Shown here: in pieces, positions 50,177 to 59,387 of the stretch
Numbering within the stretch: the first letter of the stretch is position 1
Layout: each line of letters opens with the position of its first letter
NCBI GenBank assembly: GCA_947500845.1
Contig: CANMTP010000001.1
Location: forward strand, 248,001-312,000
Source: an uncultured Aquimarina sp.
GTDB taxonomy: Bacteria; Bacteroidota; Bacteroidia; Flavobacteriales; Flavobacteriaceae
Direction: 5' to 3'
Length of the DNA stretch: 64,000 bases
Notes under the pieces: model-generated
Database searches by the model: none
Told to the model about the DNA's origin: nothing
What the model saw: the letters and a program-made list of their open reading frames with translations, nothing else
Translations under genes and position numbers: made by a program

Positions 50177-52132
50177 ATGAAACTTTGGCGCGTCACTTCC
50201 CCATTTTACTTTCTTATATGGGGTGTTATCTTATTTACTAGTATTTTATCTACTTTAGGTCAAACTGAAGAAGTAAAAGCTCCTTCTCTAGAAGTATTAG
50301 ATAGTATTTCTAAATGTTATGAATTAAGTAAATCAGATTCTTTATCTATCCAGCAAAGATTAAAATATGTTTCTTCTTTTTTGGAGAAAGCTTTATTTTA
50401 TGAAAGAGATTCATTAATTTATAATGGATTGATGCAAAAAACAATGCTTTTAAGTAAGTCCAGAATGCTCGATAGCGCAATAGCATATTCTTACCAATTG
50501 TATGACTTTGCAAATCAAAATTTGGATACAACTTATATGCTAAAAGCTTCTATAAAGTTAGGGTTTTATCATAAAAAAAATAACAAACCAACTAAGGCTT
50601 TTCAGTATTACAATGAGGCTTTCAAAATTTCCCGAAAGAGAAAAGATAGTTTGGTTGCAGGTAAAAGTTTACTACAAATGGCAAATATACAAAGTACACT
50701 TGGCGATTATTCCGGAAGTAAGACTACTGCCATAGATGGAGTTAAATATCTTGAAAACACTAATGATTTAAAAAGCCTTGCAGGTTTATATCACATTATT
50801 TCTGTAGCAAATAGAGAGCAAAAAAATTATATCGGAGCTATAGAATATAATGAAAAAGCGCTCAAAATAGATGCTACTAATAGAGGTACTCAAATTTTAA
50901 AAAACACTAGAGCGAATATTTTAGCTGATCAAAAAAAATACAAACATGCAATATCAATTTTGTCAGGATTAGCATTAGATTCCTTGATCAAAAAGAACAA
51001 AAATAGCTATGCAAGGGTATTAGGTAATTTAGGCTATATAAAATGGCTTCAGGATAAGGATGATAGGAATGCGGAAACTTTATTACTTCAATCAATGAAA
51101 CTTCGAGAGGAAATACAAGATGTTCAAGGTTTGATTGCAAATAATATTCATTTGGCCAAGTATTATTTCGATAAGAATATAGTAAAATCTTTGAAGTATG
51201 CAGAATCTGCTTATCAGTATGCATTAGAACAGCATAGTTTGACATCAATTATTGAATCTCTAAGTCTTATATTTAAGTTAAAAGAAGAGACCAATGATGA
51301 GGCAAAAGTGTACGATAAAATACATAATGAGCTAATCGATATTACACAAAGAAATAGAGAAATATATGCGGTAACCAAATATGAGAATGATAAATTGATT
51401 ACAGAAAACTTAGAACTTGAAACAGAAAAAGCAAAGCTGGAAGTAGAAAAAGCCAAAGAAGAGCGAGAAAACATTATTTATCTTTTTGGTAGTATAATTT
51501 TAATACTTTCTACAGGGTTTGTGGTGTACTTGTTACAACAACGACATAAAAGAGAACGTATACGTGATGTTTTTAATGCTGAAACCCGAATTTCTAAAAA
51601 ATTACATGATGAACTGGCAAACGATGTCTATCATGTAATGACACAAATACAAAACAAAAGAAATGATCATGAAGTGTTGGATAAATTAGAGGATATTTAT
51701 AGTCGTACCCGTGATATCTCCAGGGAAAATAGCAATTTTAAAATTAACAAAGATTTTGTGCATGAGCTTAGCGGTATGCTAAGTAGCTATGGATCTCTTG
51801 AAACTAAGATTATTATAAAAGATATCGATGATATCCATTGGTCATCAATAACTCCCGAAAAAAAAATAATTATTCATCGTATTATACAGGAATTAATGGT
51901 CAATATGAAAAAACATAGCCAAGCTACTTTAGTTGCTGTAACCTTTAAAAAAGGACTTAAAACCCATGAGATTAGCTATGCAGATAATGGCGTTGGTGTT
52001 GCCAAAAATGATATAATTTATAGTAGCGGACTCCAGAATGCGGAAAACCGTATAAAAACTATTGGTGGATCATTTATCTTTGACTCTGAAGAGGGAAAAG
52101 GCTTTAAAGCCAGAATACATTTCCCAAATTAA
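50177..52132 (+). CDS. TPR sensor histidine kinase (HisKA_3/NarX-like)
   Basis: 651 residues. Signal segment (FLIWGVILFTSILSTLGQ), TPR repeats at about 50-370, coiled coil at 400-430, transmembrane segment near 434-452 (NIIYLFGSIILILSTGFVVY). The dimerisation helix has His477 in RISKKLHDELANDVYHVM, and the ATPase domain IIQELMVNMKKHSQAT (N box) and YADNGVGVAKND (G1). This layout is the NarL-partner class of kinases. It probably senses a periplasmic ligand through the TPRs. The response regulator gene follows after 20 bp. Confidence 0.9.
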   Translation: MKLWRVTSPFYFLIWGVILFTSILSTLGQTEEVKAPSLEVLDSISKCYELSKSDSLSIQQRLKYVSSFLEKALFYERDSLIYNGLMQKTMLLSKSRMLDSAIAYSYQLYDFANQNLDTTYMLKASIKLGFYHKKNNKPTKAFQYYNEAFKISRKRKDSLVAGKSLLQMANIQSTLGDYSGSKTTAIDGVKYLENTNDLKSLAGLYHIISVANREQKNYIGAIEYNEKALKIDATNRGTQILKNTRANILADQKKYKHAISILSGLALDSLIKKNKNSYARVLGNLGYIKWLQDKDDRNAETLLLQSMKLREEIQDVQGLIANNIHLAKYYFDKNIVKSLKYAESAYQYALEQHSLTSIIESLSLIFKLKEETNDEAKVYDKIHNELIDITQRNREIYAVTKYENDKLITENLELETEKAKLEVEKAKEERENIIYLFGSIILILSTGFVVYLLQQRHKRERIRDVFNAETRISKKLHDELANDVYHVMTQIQNKRNDHEVLDKLEDIYSRTRDISRENSNFKINKDFVHELSGMLSSYGSLETKIIIKDIDDIHWSSITPEKKIIIHRIIQELMVNMKKHSQATLVAVTFKKGLKTHEISYADNGVGVAKNDIIYSSGLQNAENRIKTIGGSFIFDSEEGKGFKARIHFPN

Positions 52133-52152
52133 TTAAAAATAATGAGTATATT

Positions 52153-52821
52153 ATGTTCAACAAAGTTTTAGTTGCAGAGGACCTGGGGAGTATTAATCAT
52201 GGAATCTCTAATATTTTACATGAAAGAACAGGAGTCAAAGAAATAAAACAGGCGCAATATTGTGATGACGCCTATTTGAAATTTAGAAGAGCCTTAAGGG
52301 ATCGTAATCCTTTTGATTTACTAATTACAGATCTTTCGTTTAAAGATAGTCATCGAGAGAGAGAGATTGTTTCAGGAATTCAGTTAATAGAAGAAATAAG
52401 AGCAATACAAACCGATATAAAAGTAATTATTTACTCAATGGAAGATCGGCCAGCAAAAGTAAAATCATTTTTTGATGAATATGGTATAAATGGTTATGTA
52501 TGTAAAGGACGATATGGTTTAAATGAATTAGTACAATGCGTAACCGAAGTTTATAAAGGGAATACATTCCTTTCTCCATTATTGGCTAGTGCAATGAGTA
52601 AGAATAACATGTTTGAACTTAAGGACTATGATCTTTTATTGCTTAAGCATTTATCTGATGGCCTTACTCAAGAACAAATAGGTGCCTATTTCAAGAAAAA
52701 TCATATTTCACCTAATAGTATCAGTTCTATAGAAAAAAGATTAAATAAACTAAAGTATAATTTCAAGGCAAAAAATGCAATTCATCTCATCGCAATGACC
52801 AAAGACCTAGGTCTTTTATAG
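52153..52821 (+). CDS. Response regulator, NarL/LuxR-like
   Basis: 222 residues. Receiver domain with acidic Glu9 and Asp10 (VLVAEDLG), phosphoacceptor Asp60 (LLITDLSFKD) and KVIIYSMEDRPAKVKSF. The C-terminal part (LLLLKHLSDGLTQEQIGAYF, SISSIEKRLNKLKYNFKAKN) is a LuxR-type HTH, somewhat divergent. It would regulate genes in response to the upstream kinase; targets are not known. Confidence 0.9.
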   Translation: MFNKVLVAEDLGSINHGISNILHERTGVKEIKQAQYCDDAYLKFRRALRDRNPFDLLITDLSFKDSHREREIVSGIQLIEEIRAIQTDIKVIIYSMEDRPAKVKSFFDEYGINGYVCKGRYGLNELVQCVTEVYKGNTFLSPLLASAMSKNNMFELKDYDLLLLKHLSDGLTQEQIGAYFKKNHISPNSISSIEKRLNKLKYNFKAKNAIHLIAMTKDLGLL

Positions 52822-52926
52822 GGAAAAGAAAATTATAATAAAACAACCCCGCAATTGTAAAACTTTGGCGAGCCAACAAAAGCAGGGTCTGAATAACAAT
52901 CGATTTAATGTAAATCAACCATTATA

Positions 52927-52999
52927 TTGGATGTTTTTTCAAATGAAATAACTCAAAAAAGCATTCATGTTTTTTTGAGTTATTTGGTTAAACATCCAA
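52927..52999. other. Long imperfect stem-loop after the response regulator
   Basis: TTGGATGTTT ... AAACATCCAA closes the stem and AAATAACTCAAAAA ... TTTTTTTGAGTTATTT continues it inward. Together with a T-rich interior it may terminate the two-component transcript. The rest of the 376-bp gap to the tRNA cluster (52822-53197) shows no gene. Confidence 0.55.
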
Positions 53000-53169
53000 A
53001 TTTAAAATCATTTAGGATAGGGGTTCCTTACTTTACTTTTTATAACGCACAATATAATAAGAACCTTTTAAATATTTACGGTTTCCCGTAGAAAAAAAAA
53101 CTTATTTTGATTTGAAAGAGTTTTTTAAGATTGAATTCTTATCGATATAGCAGTATTTCTAGAACAAAA

Positions 53170-53193
53170 AAGCCTTACAAAAAAGTAAGGCTT
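53170..53193 (-). terminator. Terminator of the tRNA cluster
   Basis: On the minus strand AAGCCTTAC, loop TTTTTT, GTAAGGCTT and a run of T, a few bases past tRNA-Arg. Confidence 0.85.
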
Positions 53194-53197
53194 CCTG

Positions 53198-53271
53198 TGA
53201 TCGCGACAGGATTCGAACCTGTGACCGTCTGCTTAGAAGGCAGATGCTCTATCCAGCTGAGCTACGCGACC
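53198..53271 (-). tRNA. tRNA-Arg (UCU)
   Basis: 74 bases. Acceptor GGTCGCG with CGCGATC. Anticodon arm TCTGC-CTTCTAA-GCAGA gives TCT. T-arm CAGGTTCGAATCCTG. Third of three tRNAs transcribed together. Confidence 0.95.
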
Positions 53272-53290
53272 AGAATATATATTTTAATTG

Positions 53291-53365
53291 TCGGGGTGGC
53301 AGGATTCGAACCTGCGACCTCCGCGTCCCAAACGCGGCGCGATAACCGGGCTACGCTACACCCCG
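53291..53365 (-). tRNA. tRNA-Pro (UGG)
   Basis: 75 bases. Acceptor CGGGGTG with CACCCCG. Anticodon arm CCGCG-TTTGGGA-CGCGG gives TGG. Confidence 0.95.
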
Positions 53366-53376
53366 AAACAAAAATG

Positions 53377-53460
53377 CGGAGAGACCGGGATTCGAACCCG
53401 GGCAACACTTGCGCGTTGACAGATTAGCAATCTGCTCCATTACCACTCTGGCACCTCTCC
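53377..53460 (-). tRNA. tRNA-Ser (GCU)
   Basis: 84 bases with a long variable arm. Acceptor GGAGAGG with TCTCTCC. Anticodon loop TTGCTAA gives GCT. First of the three-gene tRNA cluster. Confidence 0.94.
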
Positions 53461-53718
53461 TGTAAATTTGTTAAGAACTCTGCATTAGTGTTTCAAATGC
53501 GGATGCAAATGTAGCTTTTATGTGCCTACAATGCAACATTTTTTTAGCATTATTTTTTATTTGATTTGACCGTGTTTTTAAAAACTTGAAAATCAGATTT
53601 TTCTTATCTTTTTTATTGGTATGAACTTTGTTAATAAGGTCAAAGAAAGCTTTTATATATTTGTATTCGATTGACCTATTAAAATATTGTTATGAGTATT
53701 TGCAAAAACTATCCGAAA

Positions 53719-55314
53719 ATGAATACCAAATCTGTCTTTTTCTTTATCCTGTTTATAAGCAGTATGGCCTTTGCCCAAAAACCAGTACTGCTGGAAGATT
53801 TCGAATTTAAAACAGGTGAGAAGTACAAAAGGATCAAAAGCCTTGGTACTTATCATGTTGCTTCTGGAAATCGTCTGGTTTCGATTAAAAAGGGGCGTAA
53901 TTCTATGACAATCCAGAGATTTAATCTTGATAAATTAGTAGAAGATGTAAAAATGCGTCAGGTTATCGAAGATAAGGGTAATTTTCAATCGGTAATGAAA
54001 TTAGGTGATAATGCAGTCGTTTTTTATTCTACAAAAGATAAAGCTTATGGACAAAAAATTTCGCCAACAGGAATTGTAGCAAAAAAACCTATTCTACTTA
54101 TAAATGATAAAGAAAATATAGACAGAGATTTTGGGTTTAAAAGTACTTACGGATTTGATGCCGGCGGTCGCATCAATAAATTTGCTTTCAAAAAATCACC
54201 TGACGGTAAAAAACTATTAACATTATTTCGCATTAAGACAGGAGACAATAAAGCTGATAAAATTGGGATCACGGTTTTTAGTGATGGATTGAATATGTTA
54301 TGGAGAAGAAAAGTGACAATGCCTTATGCGTCTGATATTCTTCAGAATGAAGATTTTGCGATCGACAATAAAGGAAATTTTTACATGACTGCTTCTATTT
54401 TTAGTGAAGCATCCCAGGAAAAGAATAAATTGGAATCCTCTTATAGAACTGAAGTATTTAAAATTACCGAAAATGGAAAAGAAGTGATCAAGCATAAAAT
54501 TAATATTCCAGGTCAGTCAATCATTGATGGAGTTCTAGAATTCGATAAAGGAGATGTACCTAAGGTATCTGGATTGTATGCGAGTAATACAAATAAAACC
54601 GAGATTTCTGGAGTTTTTACGGCAACGCTGGCTAGTGATGGATCAATAGCTTCTTTATCCAAGAGTGATATTCCTGAAGAAACCATACAAAATTTTGTAC
54701 TCCAGAGAGAAGCACGAATTAATGAAGGAACTCAAAAAGAAAATGATCTAAAAGACCTTGAAAAATTAAGAGTGAATGATGTGGTTTTCAATCCTGATGG
54801 CAGTACCGTAATTTTTGCAGAGCAACGTTTTGTTGATGCTTTTACAACGTCAAGCTCGTCTGGATCAAGAACAACCTATAAATATTACTATCGCGATATT
54901 TTTGCTTTTAAGTTATCTGCCGGCGGAAAAATAGTATGGATGCACAAGCTTCCAAAGTGGCAAATGGGTACTGTAAGCAAAAGAAGTATGTCTTACATAA
55001 GTTTTAAGAATGCAGGTAAGCATTATTTGTTTTTTATCGATGATTTTACAAACCTTAAACGATCTTTCGAAGAAACTCCAACACGATATTTTGATGGTAA
55101 AAAAGAGTTTATTTATCTTACTTCTTATGTGATTGATGATGCTACTGGTGAAGTCGTCAAAGAAGCAATTTTAACGGGAAGCGATATAAGAAATTCTCGA
55201 TTAGATGTCTTAGAGCTTACCAAGGCGGCTACATTACCTAATAAAGATATTATTCTTGAAGTTTTTGACGGTAAGAAGAATAATTTATTACTTAAAATTT
55301 CGTTGGCTAAATAA
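53719..55314 (+). CDS. Exported protein, beta-propeller-like
   Basis: 531 residues from ATG 53719, which gives a clean signal peptide (SVFFFILFISSMAFAQ); an ATG at 53692 would add nine residues. Family not recognised. The mature part shows repeated short beta strands such as FAIDNKGNFYMTASIFSEAS and VNDVVFNPDGSTVIFAEQRF and KHYLFFIDDFTNLKRSFEET, spaced like propeller blades. There is no T9SS sorting domain at the end, so it is probably periplasmic. It forms a pair with the next gene (12-bp gap). Confidence 0.65.
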   Translation: MNTKSVFFFILFISSMAFAQKPVLLEDFEFKTGEKYKRIKSLGTYHVASGNRLVSIKKGRNSMTIQRFNLDKLVEDVKMRQVIEDKGNFQSVMKLGDNAVVFYSTKDKAYGQKISPTGIVAKKPILLINDKENIDRDFGFKSTYGFDAGGRINKFAFKKSPDGKKLLTLFRIKTGDNKADKIGITVFSDGLNMLWRRKVTMPYASDILQNEDFAIDNKGNFYMTASIFSEASQEKNKLESSYRTEVFKITENGKEVIKHKINIPGQSIIDGVLEFDKGDVPKVSGLYASNTNKTEISGVFTATLASDGSIASLSKSDIPEETIQNFVLQREARINEGTQKENDLKDLEKLRVNDVVFNPDGSTVIFAEQRFVDAFTTSSSSGSRTTYKYYYRDIFAFKLSAGGKIVWMHKLPKWQMGTVSKRSMSYISFKNAGKHYLFFIDDFTNLKRSFEETPTRYFDGKKEFIYLTSYVIDDATGEVVKEAILTGSDIRNSRLDVLELTKAATLPNKDIILEVFDGKKNNLLLKISLAK

Positions 55315-55326
55315 TAACCTTGATTG

Positions 55327-55806
55327 ATGAACATTTTATATATAGTTGTAGCATTATTTTTTACTAACTTGAGTGCAGAAGTAATTAGTATGGAAGAGAT
55401 TAGAGAATCTTATAAAGTCTGCAATGTATCAAAAGAAAATGCAGAAGATTTTTATAAACTTACCAAAAAAGCTCTTGACAATAAGGAGGCCATTTATCAG
55501 GGATATCATGGCGCAGCCTTGGCTTTAAAGGCTTCTTTTTCATGGAACCCTGTTAGTAAATTATCTTATTTCAATAAAGGTAAAAAAATGATCGATGATG
55601 CGATCAAATTGGATCTGGATAATATTGAATTACGTATGATACGTTTAAGCATTCAGTCGAATGTTCCTAAAATTATTGGATATTATAAAAATATTGAAGA
55701 AGATAAAAATTTCATTTTAGAAAATGTAGAAAAGATCACATCTTCAGAATTGAAAGAGTATATTGAAGGTTTTATAGCCTATTCTGAAGTTTTTATAACA
55801 CCCTGA
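55327..55806 (+). CDS. Small exported helical protein
   Basis: 159 residues from ATG 55327. Signal peptide (ILYIVVALFFTNLSAE) and a helical body resembling tetratricopeptide helices (AALALKASFSWNPVSKLSYF, KMIDDAIKLDLDNIELRMIR). Not recognised as a named family. Directly follows the propeller-like gene and may work with it in the periplasm. Confidence 0.6.
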   Translation: MNILYIVVALFFTNLSAEVISMEEIRESYKVCNVSKENAEDFYKLTKKALDNKEAIYQGYHGAALALKASFSWNPVSKLSYFNKGKKMIDDAIKLDLDNIELRMIRLSIQSNVPKIIGYYKNIEEDKNFILENVEKITSSELKEYIEGFIAYSEVFITP

Positions 55807-56150
55807 TTGTATAAATATCCTAATCCTTATCGATAAAAGTCTTCGGCAAAAGAGAAAAAAACTATTTTTTAGCTTTATATGTAGCGGTTAACACTTGCCA
55901 TAATTTTTAGGAAATAACCATTTAGTTTCCAAAAAGCCAGTTCAGGATTGAGTTCCATCTTTTAAAGCTTTTAATATAACTCTTCTAATTTTTACAGTTT
56001 AGCTACAAATCATGGCCGTTAAGCTAAAAAAAGAATTTTTATACATCCTATCTATTATATTGTAGTATAAGTAGTATTAGTAGATAACTGTATGAATGAC
56101 TATTACTAATTTCAAACACGGCAAATTTGCTCTAGGTTATTTTTATTCTT

Positions 56151-56312
56151 ATACCAGTTCTTATATGAAGTTACTGATATACGAATTGAACTATTTTGAT
56201 TTTAGGCAAGGCAAAAAATTTATGGATAGCCATAGCTATCGATCAATTTTATAACGAAGCATCAAGTCAAAAGAGACAATTTTATACGGTAATTTCATGT
56301 GAGAAATGGTAT
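56151..56312. repeat. MITE-like inverted-repeat element, about 162 bp
   Basis: Two arms of about 75 bases, imperfectly complementary over their full length, meet at a central hairpin GATAGC-CATA-GCTATC. Outer ends are ATACCAGTTCTTATATGAAG and the complement of CATGTGAGAAATGGTAT. No coding frame. The shape is that of a miniature inverted-repeat element. Only one copy lies in the window, and no clear target duplication was found. The rest of the 600-bp gap (55807-56410) is A/T-rich without a gene. Confidence 0.65.
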
Positions 56313-56410
56313 TATTTACTTAATCCATAATTTGGATATGCTTGGCCTTGCTAATTTGTGCCTATAACTACTCAATATATTCTAACGCTAACTATAAAAA
56401 CCATGTTATT

Positions 56411-58051
56411 ATGAGAAAATTTTACTACACTTTTCCATTGATTCTTTTGATGGCTTTAATGTTTACCCTGTCATCATATGCACAAAAAAGAGTAGGCTAC
56501 ATACAAAGCTGGCGCGCACAAGTCACAGCTGATCAAGCCTCTAAGTTAACCCATGTCATTTATTCGTTTGCAACCATTCATCCCGATTTGGATGGTAAGT
56601 TAAATGCCATAGACGGTAGTTACCTTAGTACGATGGTATCTATAGCTCACGCTCAAGGTGCCAAGGCTATTCTTGCTGTTGGAGGTTGGTTTCCTTGTAG
56701 TTATGCATATCAGTCTGGTGCTTGTGCTGCAGATGGCAATCCGGAAGCATTCAATGCGGTCTCCCAAGGGTCTGCCAGAACAAATTTTGTAAACAACCTG
56801 TACAATGTGATTGTGCAGTATGACCTGGATGGTATTGACTTGGATTGGGAATATCCAAGTGCTGGTAGTCAAGGGCTATATGTTAATTTACTAGCAGCCC
56901 TTAAAGCCAAGATGAATACACATCCAACAAAAAACTTAGAACTTTCTACAGCAGTTCCTGCGTCTGCTTATCGTGGGCAACACTTCTCATCTTCTGCTTT
57001 TCAGTATCTGGATGATATACATATTATGGCATATGATGCCAGTCCTCGAATAAACCATTCAACATACGCCTTTGCTGCCAGTGCAATTAATTACTGGCAG
57101 GGACGTGGAGTATCTAGCTCCAGACTGCAATTGGGACTTCCTTTTTACGGTTGGAATTCTAGCGGAGGATCCATGGCTTACAAAGAGATTGTTGCTGCCG
57201 ACCCTAGTGCTCCAAACAAAGTGTATCCAAATAATAATACCTGTGATCAATCAAACGGTTATGGTTATAATGCGAAGAAGTTGATCGAAGACAAAGTACA
57301 ACTGGCGTTGGATGAAAACATTGGTGGTATCATGATATGGGCCATTGATCAAGATCACTCTAATCCTTCAAATTCTTTACTTAATGTGATTGATGCTAAA
57401 TTGAATGGCGGAAGCGGTGGTGGAGGCGGATCAGGAGGTTCTTGTACTCCCTGGTCGGCAGGAACACCGTATTATGTTGGTGATATAGTAACGTATAATG
57501 GAAGCAATTATATTTGTGTCCATGACAATCCTGGTTATGATCCTGTGATTAGTCATTGGTTCTGGGATCCTACCTCTCAAAATTGTAGTGGTGGTTCTGG
57601 TGGAGGAGGAGCCTGTTCTGCATGGTCTGCAGGTACTCAATACTATACTGGTGATATAGTAACGTATAATGGAAGCAATTATATTTGTGAACATGATAAT
57701 CCAGGGTATGATCCCGTGATCAGTACATGGTTCTGGGATCCTACATCTGCTAGCTGTAGATCGGCTAAGTTAAATACCAACTATACTACCAAAAATATGG
57801 AGGTACGCGTGTATCCTAATCCTTTAAGTAATACTACTCTCAATTTGAATATTGAATCAAATAAAGGTTCGCAAATTAATGTGAAAATTCTTGATCTTCA
57901 GGGTAGAGTGATTAAGAGAATAGACTTTGGGAAGTTGAATGTTGGGCATAACAATTTTCAGTTGGATGCTTCTGACTTGAGAGTAGGCACGTATTTAATC
58001 TATGTTATTTCTGATCAGGGTACAAAAACTAAGCGATTTAGCGTGATATAA
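56411..58051 (+). CDS. Secreted GH18 chitinase with two chitin-binding modules and T9SS sorting domain
   Basis: 546 residues from ATG 56411, the start that gives a proper signal peptide (FPLILLMALMFTLSSYAQ). The GH18 barrel (26-330) carries AILAVGGW and DGIDLDWE with the catalytic Glu147 (Asp140, Asp143 and Asp145 complete DxxDxDxE). Two Gly-rich linkers frame two CBM5/12 modules (about 344-392 and 401-449: WSAGTPYYVGDIVTYNGSNY and the same with TQ and T). A C-terminal sorting domain (VRVYPNPLSNTTLNLNIESN, DLRVGTYLIYVISDQGTKTK) indicates type IX secretion. It hydrolyses chitin outside the cell. Confidence 0.95.
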   Translation: MRKFYYTFPLILLMALMFTLSSYAQKRVGYIQSWRAQVTADQASKLTHVIYSFATIHPDLDGKLNAIDGSYLSTMVSIAHAQGAKAILAVGGWFPCSYAYQSGACAADGNPEAFNAVSQGSARTNFVNNLYNVIVQYDLDGIDLDWEYPSAGSQGLYVNLLAALKAKMNTHPTKNLELSTAVPASAYRGQHFSSSAFQYLDDIHIMAYDASPRINHSTYAFAASAINYWQGRGVSSSRLQLGLPFYGWNSSGGSMAYKEIVAADPSAPNKVYPNNNTCDQSNGYGYNAKKLIEDKVQLALDENIGGIMIWAIDQDHSNPSNSLLNVIDAKLNGGSGGGGGSGGSCTPWSAGTPYYVGDIVTYNGSNYICVHDNPGYDPVISHWFWDPTSQNCSGGSGGGGACSAWSAGTQYYTGDIVTYNGSNYICEHDNPGYDPVISTWFWDPTSASCRSAKLNTNYTTKNMEVRVYPNPLSNTTLNLNIESNKGSQINVKILDLQGRVIKRIDFGKLNVGHNNFQLDASDLRVGTYLIYVISDQGTKTKRFSVI

Positions 58052-58082
58052 TGCTAAAAAAATTAAAATAAATTTATTGATA

Positions 58083-58110
58083 AAAGGTGTCTTTTAAAGG
58101 CACCTTTTTT
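58083..58110 (+). terminator. Terminator after the chitinase gene
   Basis: AAAGGTGTCTT, short loop, AAAGGCACCTTT plus T residues. Confidence 0.75.
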
Positions 58111-58196
58111 AAGACTTAAAACCTAATAAAGATATTCTGTCAAACGTAGTTAGTCAAAATACAATTAATCATACTCAACGTTTGAAATGTCTTAGA

Positions 58197-59387
58197 CTAG
58201 CTAGTATTGACTTTTTTGCACTGTATCATGATCTTTTTGTTATCCAAATCTGTGGTAAAGAACAGATAGTTTTCGCCTCCGTCTTCAATTTTTAGTTTTT
58301 TTCTTAACGTAGATACGCTTTCAGGGAAATTGCGTATTGTAATATTAGCTTTTGAAATCCCTGTATTAGAAATGATTTTTTTCGAATAGGGATATACAGA
58401 CACAATTTCAAAACTTCTTCCGGGAAACTCTATTTTCTTCTCAGACGTATATAAGTGCGAATGAATATGGAGTTTTTCTAAGACAAAACGATTACCAATA
58501 CTCAAAAAACCACCACTTTTTAAAATTGCAGAATTTGGCTCGTATAAAAATGATTTTGGTGCTCCCAGATATAGAGGCTGTAACGCTTCATCTTTTAAGA
58601 TAAAATCAAACTCCTGTCTGGTACTTTTTAAAAGATTAATTGTCTTCACCGTAATATTTTCTTCAAAGCCTTTTTCTACAACCCATAGTAATTCCTTTAC
58701 CTCGTTTTCAACAGCTACGACATGAATTTCTTTTACGTGGTTCAACGTATTTATTCCGATCTGAAGATCGAGAAGCGGTGAGGTTTTAATTAAAATGTTC
58801 TTACTTTTTGTGAAGAGTGTATGCAAATTTGCTGGAACATTTGGCTGGCAATCTTCGAGAAAGAATACTTTTCCTTTGCGATCATGTCTTCTTGAAGGGT
58901 CTATATAAATCCAGTCTAACGAGTCGTAGTTTTTAAGAGTTTCCAGACCATCACCTACTACACATTGGATATTTCTGGCCCCAAGGATGTCAAAATTATG
59001 CTTAGCTAAATTACTTAGCTCTTTATTAAGTTCACAATGAATCACTTGTTTCATTTCTTTAGAAAAAAAGTAATCATCTATCCCAAAACCACCTGTAAGA
59101 TCAATAAGAGTATCCCCAGAAACCAGTTCGCTCTTATAAGCAGCAGTCGCTTCAGAAGAAGTTTGTTCTAGATTGAGTATAGGCGGATAATAGATTTTTT
59201 CTGTGGCGTACCAGGAAGGGAGTTTTTGCTTAGCTTTTAACCTTCCATCTATTTGTTGTGCCAATTCATGTATAGAAATATTCTTAAAAGGACTTCCTTT
59301 TAATATTAATTTGCTTAGATCGATTGAGGTTGTAGACTTCTCAAAAATAAACGCTTGTACTTCTTTATGTAGCAGTAGAGAATTCAA
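58197..59387 (-). CDS. THUMP-like class I SAM-dependent methyltransferase
   Basis: 396 residues starting with TTG (59385-59387), which directly follows the stop of the upstream gene. The Rossmann methyltransferase core shows LIDLTGGFGIDDYFFSKEM (SAM motif I), HCELNKELSNLAKHNFDILG, and DWIYIDPSRRHDRKGKVFFL (motif IV). The C-terminal THUMP-like part holds GRSFEIVSVYPYSKKIISNT. It probably methylates an RNA. The substrate is unknown; the start TTG is the first possible codon after the stop at 59388. Confidence 0.82.
   Translation of the reverse strand: MNSLLLHKEVQAFIFEKSTTSIDLSKLILKGSPFKNISIHELAQQIDGRLKAKQKLPSWYATEKIYYPPILNLEQTSSEATAAYKSELVSGDTLIDLTGGFGIDDYFFSKEMKQVIHCELNKELSNLAKHNFDILGARNIQCVVGDGLETLKNYDSLDWIYIDPSRRHDRKGKVFFLEDCQPNVPANLHTLFTKSKNILIKTSPLLDLQIGINTLNHVKEIHVVAVENEVKELLWVVEKGFEENITVKTINLLKSTRQEFDFILKDEALQPLYLGAPKSFLYEPNSAILKSGGFLSIGNRFVLEKLHIHSHLYTSEKKIEFPGRSFEIVSVYPYSKKIISNTGISKANITIRNFPESVSTLRKKLKIEDGGENYLFFTTDLDNKKIMIQCKKVNTS

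Noticed and set aside
52846-52895. Weak hairpin ACCCCGC/GCAGGGT after the response regulator as terminator
   Set aside because: The stem has a mismatch, a long loop and no T tail; the larger stem-loop at 52927 is a better candidate.
53131-53427. Open frame of 98 codons across three tRNA genes
   Set aside because: It runs through tRNA-Arg, tRNA-Pro and part of tRNA-Ser on the opposite strand and has no protein features.
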